Below, in pieces: positions 55,285 to 59,511 of a DNA stretch of 59,511 bases. Both the position numbers and the translations under genes were made by a program. Location: positions 1 through 59,511 of the forward strand of contig WHSY01000021.1 of the NCBI GenBank assembly GCA_009379815.1. Direction: 5' to 3'. The notes below the pieces were generated by a model that was given only the letters and a program-made list of their open reading frames with translations, searched no databases and was not told the origin of the DNA. The first letter of the stretch is position 1; every line of letters begins with the position of its first letter. The DNA is from Pseudonocardiaceae bacterium (GTDB taxonomy: Bacteria > Actinomycetota > Actinomycetes > Mycobacteriales > Pseudonocardiaceae).

Positions 55285-57092
55285 CCTCTCGTAGACAGTA
55301 TGCAATTGTCCAGGCGCAGATCCGCCGTCGCCGCCTCATCCGGACAGCCGGCACCGTCGAGACCGCGGGCTGCGTAATAACTGTCGACCATCGCGCGCAG
55401 CCGCTCCGGGCTCAACACCGCGGTCCGCTCGCCCACCTCGACCGGCTCGGACAGCAACCGTTGCGGCAGCCAGTCGTCGGCAGGCGTCCAGCCCTCACGC
55501 AGGTTGAACATCCGCTTGGCGAGTACGATCCGCTGCGCGGTGGCCGCGAGCTCGGCACCGTCGACGTCCCAGCCGGTGACCGACGCCAGCAGCGCGGACC
55601 ACTCGTCGAACGGGTCGGTGAACACCCCCCGCAGGAACTTGCACAGGATGAGCGAGTCCATGATCGCGGCCCGGTCCTCGGTGCCGATCGCGGCGGTCAC
55701 GTGCGCCGCACCACCCGCCAACCGGTCGTGCTCGCCCGACAGGTCAGCCTCATATGCACCCGACCGGTTGTGATCGGCGCCGCGCGCGTTGACCGCCAGA
55801 CCGAGCGCCATCGCCTGCAGCGTGCGGGGCTCGTAGCCGGGCAGCTCCAGACCCTTGACGTGCGGCGCGAAATCCTCCGAGCCGCCACCCACCAGCTCGG
55901 CCGCCCGCCGCGAACCCTGCGCCAGCAGCTCACCGAGCCCCTCGCCGGAGCCGATCTCGTCGAGCGCGCGCAGCAGTGCCGCGCCGTCACCGAAGCGCAG
56001 CCACGGTGCGTCGATCAGGCCGCGCTCGGCGCACTCCATCGCCCAGGCGATGGTGCCCCCCGCGGAGATGGTGTCCAGGCCCAGCTCGTCGCAGCGGGCG
56101 GACGCGGCGAGCACGTCGTCGGGATCGGACACCCCGCACATCGGCCCGAGCGCGAAGACGTTCTCGTACTCCACGCGGGCCTGCCCGCCACCCTTGGTCT
56201 GGTAGATGTGCTCACAGCCGATCGTGCAGGACGCACAGCTGTTGCGCGCCACGCCGCGTGCTTCGGCGAGGTCCTCGGCGGCCAGCCGCGGCGCGTCGGT
56301 GAAGGTGGCGGCGGTGAAGTTGCGGGTGGGCAGCGTGTTGATCGCGTTGAACGCCAGCAGGTTGGCCAGCGTGCCCAGCTCGCGGTACTTCGCGGTGGCC
56401 TGCCCGAACGAGCGCTCCCGCAGGTCACGGGCCGCGACCAGCACCGCATCCTGGTCAGCGGGAGCCACCTTGGTGGCTGCCCGCACCGCGACGGCCTTGA
56501 TGTTCTTGGCACCCAGCACGGCGCCCAGGCCGCCGCGCCCGGCGTGGCGCCCGTCGTGCGACAGCGTCGCGTAGCACACCCCCCGCTCCCCCGCGGGACC
56601 GATCGAGGCGATTCGCCAGCCACGGCCCAGCCGCTCGCCCAGCCGGGACTCGGCCTCGGCCGCCGAGGTGCCCCAGGTGTCGCCTGCCTCGACCAGCCGC
56701 GCGCCGTCTCCGTCGACCAGCAGTACGGACGGGCCGGCGGCGCGACCGTGCACCACGATCGCGTCGTTGCCGGTCAGCTTGCCCGAGATGGCGAACTGGC
56801 TCGACGCCAGCGCGTCGTTGAGCAGCCCTGTCAGCGGGGACTTGGCGACCACGGCGAACTTCGCGCTGGTGGTCAGCGGCGTACCGACCAGGGGGGAGAA
56901 CACGAAGGCCAGCGGCGCACCAGGTCCCAGCGGCTCGACACCCTGCGGTGCCAACCGGTGCATCAGCCACGTCCCGAGACCGGCACCGCCGAGGTAGCCC
57001 CGCAGCACCTCGTCGGTCAGCGGCAGCGTCTCGGCCGTGCCGTCGGTGACGTCGACGACCAGTGCCTGCCCGAAGTACCCGCCTGCCGTCAT
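55272..57092 (-). CDS. aor: Tungsten-type aldehyde oxidoreductase (AOR family)
   Basis: A 606-residue AOR-family protein. The N-terminal pterin domain has VDVTDGTAETLPL, VFSPLVGTPLTTSAKFAVVAKSP and AGRGGLGAVLGAKNIKAV. The [4Fe-4S] ligands are Cys286-X2-Cys289-X3-Cys293 and Cys484, matching archaeal AOR in spacing. AOR enzymes carry tungsten on two pterins and convert aldehydes to acids, in either direction, with low-potential electrons. GGGAGG lies about 8 nt before ATG 57092. No dedicated ferredoxin gene adjoins it, but it overlaps a formate dehydrogenase alpha gene that has many Fe-S clusters. Confidence 0.95.
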   Translation of the reverse strand: MTAGGYFGQALVVDVTDGTAETLPLTDEVLRGYLGGAGLGTWLMHRLAPQGVEPLGPGAPLAFVFSPLVGTPLTTSAKFAVVAKSPLTGLLNDALASSQFAISGKLTGNDAIVVHGRAAGPSVLLVDGDGARLVEAGDTWGTSAAEAESRLGERLGRGWRIASIGPAGERGVCYATLSHDGRHAGRGGLGAVLGAKNIKAVAVRAATKVAPADQDAVLVAARDLRERSFGQATAKYRELGTLANLLAFNAINTLPTRNFTAATFTDAPRLAAEDLAEARGVARNSCASCTIGCEHIYQTKGGGQARVEYENVFALGPMCGVSDPDDVLAASARCDELGLDTISAGGTIAWAMECAERGLIDAPWLRFGDGAALLRALDEIGSGEGLGELLAQGSRRAAELVGGGSEDFAPHVKGLELPGYEPRTLQAMALGLAVNARGADHNRSGAYEADLSGEHDRLAGGAAHVTAAIGTEDRAAIMDSLILCKFLRGVFTDPFDEWSALLASVTGWDVDGAELAATAQRIVLAKRMFNLREGWTPADDWLPQRLLSEPVEVGERTAVLSPERLRAMVDSYYAARGLDGAGCPDEAATADLRLDNCILSTRGWMP

Positions 57093-57096
57093 GTGC

Positions 57097-57939
57097 TCAC
57101 CCTCCCGCATCCGCCGAGAGGAAGGCCACGGTGTCCCCCGTGGCCAGGGGGAGTTCTGCGTCGCGGCTGATCTGGTCACCGTTGAGGGCGGCCACCACGT
57201 GCCGGTCGAGCGCCAGGTCGGCGGCCGCGGCCGCTGCGGCGAGCGTGGCGGCGCGGACGCTGCGGGGCCCGCGGTGACCGTCGCCGGTGGCCAGCGCGCC
57301 GTAGCGCTGCACGGTCACCTCCGGCGCCGGACGAGCCCGGGCGGTCTCGTAGTCGGCGGGCTCGTTGATGTTGCACACCGAGTCGAGCTGCGGGTCGAGG
57401 GCGGCGAGCACCGGCTCGGCCAGCAGCGCCGCGTCGTCGAGGCGCGTCACCTGGGTCTCCTCGAACAGGAACGCCGGGCGCAGCCGCTCGGCAGCCACCA
57501 GCTTGTCGACCAGCGGGGCCAGCGCCGTGCGGTAGGCAGCGGCCAGCGGCTGGGGGTATCCGCGCGCCCTGGGTAGCACCACATCGGCCTGCTCGTCCAC
57601 GGCGGCCAGCACCCTCCGGACGAATGCGGGATGAAGGAACGGCAGGTCGGTCGAGCAGACGAATGCCACATCAGCGTGCCCGGCCACCGCGGCCAGTCCC
57701 GCCGCGAGGCCCTGCAGCGGGCCGAGCCCCTCGGCAGGATCGTCGACGACCTCCACGGATGGACCGACCTCTGGCAGCTGCTGGCCGGGTGCACGCACCA
57801 CGACGACGGGGCCGTCGACAGTGCGGGCGAGCAGCCCGGTGGTGCGCCGGAGCAGCGTGGAGCCGTGCCACTCCAGCGCCGCCTTGGGCGTCCCCATTCG
57901 CGCCGAGCGCCCACCGGCGAGCACGATCCCTGCGGTCAT
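57097..57939 (-). CDS. mobA: MobA-like nucleotidyltransferase fused to a MoaD-like sulfur carrier
   Basis: A 280-residue fusion. Residues 1-200 are a molybdenum-cofactor guanylyltransferase: VLAGGRSARMGTPKAALEW, LGPLQGLAAGL, and VAFVCSTDLPFLHPAFV with the metal-binding Asp. Residues about 205-280 look like MoaD: RAATLAAAAAAADLALDRHVVAALNGDQ, a ubiquitin-like fold ending in the functional Gly-Gly. MobA adds GMP to molybdopterin for bis-MGD enzymes such as formate dehydrogenase, while MoaD gives sulfur to make the dithiolene. It ends 4 nt before aor. Confidence 0.88.
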   Translation of the reverse strand: MTAGIVLAGGRSARMGTPKAALEWHGSTLLRRTTGLLARTVDGPVVVVRAPGQQLPEVGPSVEVVDDPAEGLGPLQGLAAGLAAVAGHADVAFVCSTDLPFLHPAFVRRVLAAVDEQADVVLPRARGYPQPLAAAYRTALAPLVDKLVAAERLRPAFLFEETQVTRLDDAALLAEPVLAALDPQLDSVCNINEPADYETARARPAPEVTVQRYGALATGDGHRGPRSVRAATLAAAAAAADLALDRHVVAALNGDQISRDAELPLATGDTVAFLSADAGG

Positions 57940-58019
57940 ACCTCGATGCTAGGCGCACCCGCGCGTGCCGTCCGTGCCCGGAGTCGTCCGAGCAGAGCCT
58001 CGGTGAGCCTGCCGTGCAC

Positions 58020-58136
58020 CTACCCGGTGAACAGTGGGACCACCCTGACGATCAGCCCGTAGACCCCGAAGGCGAACGGCACACCCACCCAGGTCCACAC
58101 GACCAGCATCACGAGCGCTCGGTTGGTCTCCGTCAC
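58020..58136 (-). CDS. Small subunit of an OFA-type MFS transporter
   Basis: A 38-residue protein starting VTETNRALVMLVVWTWVGVP with one hydrophobic helix (about 8-30) and a short C-terminus ending VVPLFTG. The GTG at 58136 overlaps the stop of the MFS gene (GTGA) and the stop is at 58020. Such single-helix partners occur after oxalate/formate antiporter-type genes and are annotated as MFS transporter small subunits. It is shorter than the usual gene-calling limit. Position and composition, not a domain search, support it. Confidence 0.8.
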   Translation of the reverse strand: MTETNRALVMLVVWTWVGVPFAFGVYGLIVRVVPLFTG

Positions 58137-59299
58137 GCTGTGGCCTCCGTCCTCGCCTGCTCCACGCGGTCGGTCGGTTCGTGGTAGATCTCGGATACCG
58201 GTCTGATCAGCTCGTTGCAGACGAACCCGATCACCAACAAGCCGATCATGATGTACAGCGACAGCGTGTAGAGCGCCGGTCCGGATGCTCCGGCCGCCTC
58301 CTGCCGGTCAGCGATATAGTTGATGATCAGCGGACCGAACACGCCCGCGGCCGACCATGCGGTGAGCAACCGGCCGTGGATCGCGCCGACCTGGTATGTG
58401 CCGAAGAGGTCCTTCAGGTAGGCGGGAACCGTCGCGAACCCGCCGCCGTAGAACGAGATGATCAGCATGGCGCACAGCACGAACAGGATCAGCGACGAGT
58501 TCGTCGCCAGCGCGATGGTCAGGTAGAGCAGCGCGCCGAGACCCAGGTACATCCGGTAGATGTTCTTGCGCCCGACCAGGTCAGAGGTGCTGGACCAGAC
58601 GAAGCGCCCGCTCATGTTGGCCAGCGACACCAGCGACACGAAGCCCGCCGCCGCGGCAATGCCGACCGCCGACGAGGTGTTCGCGAAGAAGTCCCTGATC
58701 ATCGGAGCCGCCTTCTCCAGAATGCCGATCCCCGCGGTGACGTTCAAGCACAGCACCACCCAGAGCAGCCAGAACTGGGGCGTCTTCAGCGCATTGTTCG
58801 CCGACACGTCCGCGGTAGTGATCATCCTCGGCCTGGAGGCGTGGTCGGTCGCGCCCGGCGGCGTCCAGCCCGCGGGTCGCCAACCCTCCGGCGGTACCCG
58901 GATGAGCAGGATCCCCATGGTCATGAACACCGCATAGACGAGGCCGTGCACGAGGAAGGTCTGCGAGATGCCGGCCACATCGCGGCCGAACGCCGACAAC
59001 ATCCCCGCCGACCACGGGGAGGCGATCAGTGCGCCCCCGCCGAATCCCATGATGGCGATGCCGGTGGACATGCCGGGACGGTCGGGGAACCACTTGATCA
59101 GTGTCGAGACCGGGGAGATGTAGCCGATACCCAATCCGATGCCGCCGACCACCCCGTAGCCGAACACGACCAGCCAGTACTGCTCGAGGGAGACGCCGAA
59201 TGCCGAGATGAGGAAGCCCGCGGAGAAACAGACCGTCGCGATGAACATCGCCCACCGCGGCCCGTTGCGGTCGAGGAACGACGGGACGGCCAGGCTCAT
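58133..59299 (-). CDS. OFA-family MFS transporter, N-terminally short
   Basis: A 388-residue member of the oxalate/formate antiporter family with about ten membrane segments. YGVVGGIGLGIGYISPVSTLIKWFPDRPGMSTG is the OFA signature, and NMSGRFVWSSTSDLVGRKNIYR the second-half loop. The start MSLAVPSFLDRNGPRWAMF corresponds to about residue 80-90 of typical members, so the first two membrane helices are missing. A GGAGG sequence 7 nt upstream of the ATG suggests that this start is used. Substrate is unknown; formate or another small acid fits the operon. It is first in the minus-strand operon. Confidence 0.85.
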   Translation of the reverse strand: MSLAVPSFLDRNGPRWAMFIATVCFSAGFLISAFGVSLEQYWLVVFGYGVVGGIGLGIGYISPVSTLIKWFPDRPGMSTGIAIMGFGGGALIASPWSAGMLSAFGRDVAGISQTFLVHGLVYAVFMTMGILLIRVPPEGWRPAGWTPPGATDHASRPRMITTADVSANNALKTPQFWLLWVVLCLNVTAGIGILEKAAPMIRDFFANTSSAVGIAAAAGFVSLVSLANMSGRFVWSSTSDLVGRKNIYRMYLGLGALLYLTIALATNSSLILFVLCAMLIISFYGGGFATVPAYLKDLFGTYQVGAIHGRLLTAWSAAGVFGPLIINYIADRQEAAGASGPALYTLSLYIMIGLLVIGFVCNELIRPVSEIYHEPTDRVEQARTEATA

Positions 59300-59511
59300 G
59301 GGCACACCTCCGGGTACGATCTACACCGCAAGGTATGGCACGAGCCACCCTGTCGCACAACGACACGCACTGATCCGGTGACGGGTTGCCATTACGCGGG
59401 AAGCGGGTGGCACGGCGAGCGGTCCAGCCACCCCATGCGTGCGCGTGGCGAGCTTGAACCAGTCGGCTGACCGGAGATCAGGCGGACTTCTCCCGACGCT
59501 CCCTGCGCGAG
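59300..59511. other. Upstream region of the tungsto-enzyme operon
   Basis: No gene seen in 212 bp. It must hold the main promoter of the minus-strand operon. A small palindrome TGTCG-CACAA-CGACA lies at 59351-59365, about 50 bp upstream of the transporter start, and could be an operator. I cannot assign a -10/-35 with confidence. Confidence 0.35.

Overview
The window is very GC-rich, most genes start with GTG or ATG and overlap by 4 nt, and the gene order is that of an actinobacterial chromosome. The stretch from about 8.6 to 39.5 kb (comEC-comEA-degV-gpgP-rsfS-nadD ... VWA-MoxR-proA ... proB-obgE-rpmA-rplU-rne ... ndk-DUF4233-folC-valS, almost all on the minus strand) matches, from memory, the order Rv2414c to Rv2448c of Mycobacterium tuberculosis. 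A Pseudonocardia-like member of the Pseudonocardiales is my best guess; the phylum is secure and the genus is inference.

Region 1 (1 to about 8,630) is the right-hand part of a small integrated phage-like element. From its chromosomal junction leftwards it carries a large serine integrase, a gene with an internal hairpin repeat, a ParB/HTH-like protein, a repeat-encoding small ORF, a winged-helix replication-type protein with an iteron array inside its gene, several small unknown genes, an HNH nuclease, an HK97-type capsid protein and a Gp19/Gp15-type connector protein. It has split comEC: the host half of comEC ends exactly at the integrase start. The content recalls the phiRv1/phiRv2 mini-prophages. 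The element continues beyond base 1.

Region 2 (8.6 to 39.5 kb) is conserved housekeeping: competence remnants, NAD synthesis, ribosome silencing, proline synthesis, ribosomal proteins L21/L27, ObgE, RNase E/G, nucleoside diphosphate kinase, folate polyglutamylation and valyl-tRNA synthetase. Added among these are an APC permease, a RecQ-phosphoribosyltransferase fusion, a secreted S8 protease between two radical-SAM-type partners, an ABC-2 exporter and an orphan PIN toxin. Two genes, rne and comEA, have 5' ends in a different frame from their bodies.

Region 3 (39.5 to 42.7 kb) holds a membrane protein/regulator/ABC exporter operon behind a long palindrome, and a GtrA protein.

Region 4 (42.8 to 59.3 kb) is the most interesting part: a compact tungsten/molybdenum locus. 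A minus-strand operon encodes an oxalate/formate-family transporter with a 38-residue partner, a MobA-MoaD fusion ending in Gly-Gly, a tungsten-type aldehyde oxidoreductase (AOR), a NAD-type formate dehydrogenase (alpha, and a fused NuoE-NuoF beta) and MoeA, with nearly every junction overlapping. Facing it are a tungstate ABC transporter (tupABC), a second MoeA fused to a substrate-binding domain, and a GntR regulator carrying the same kind of domain. My inference is that tungstate is imported, inserted into pterin by a dedicated MoeA, and used by AOR and formate dehydrogenase, which may oxidise an aldehyde such as formaldehyde through formate to CO2 with electrons passed to NAD.
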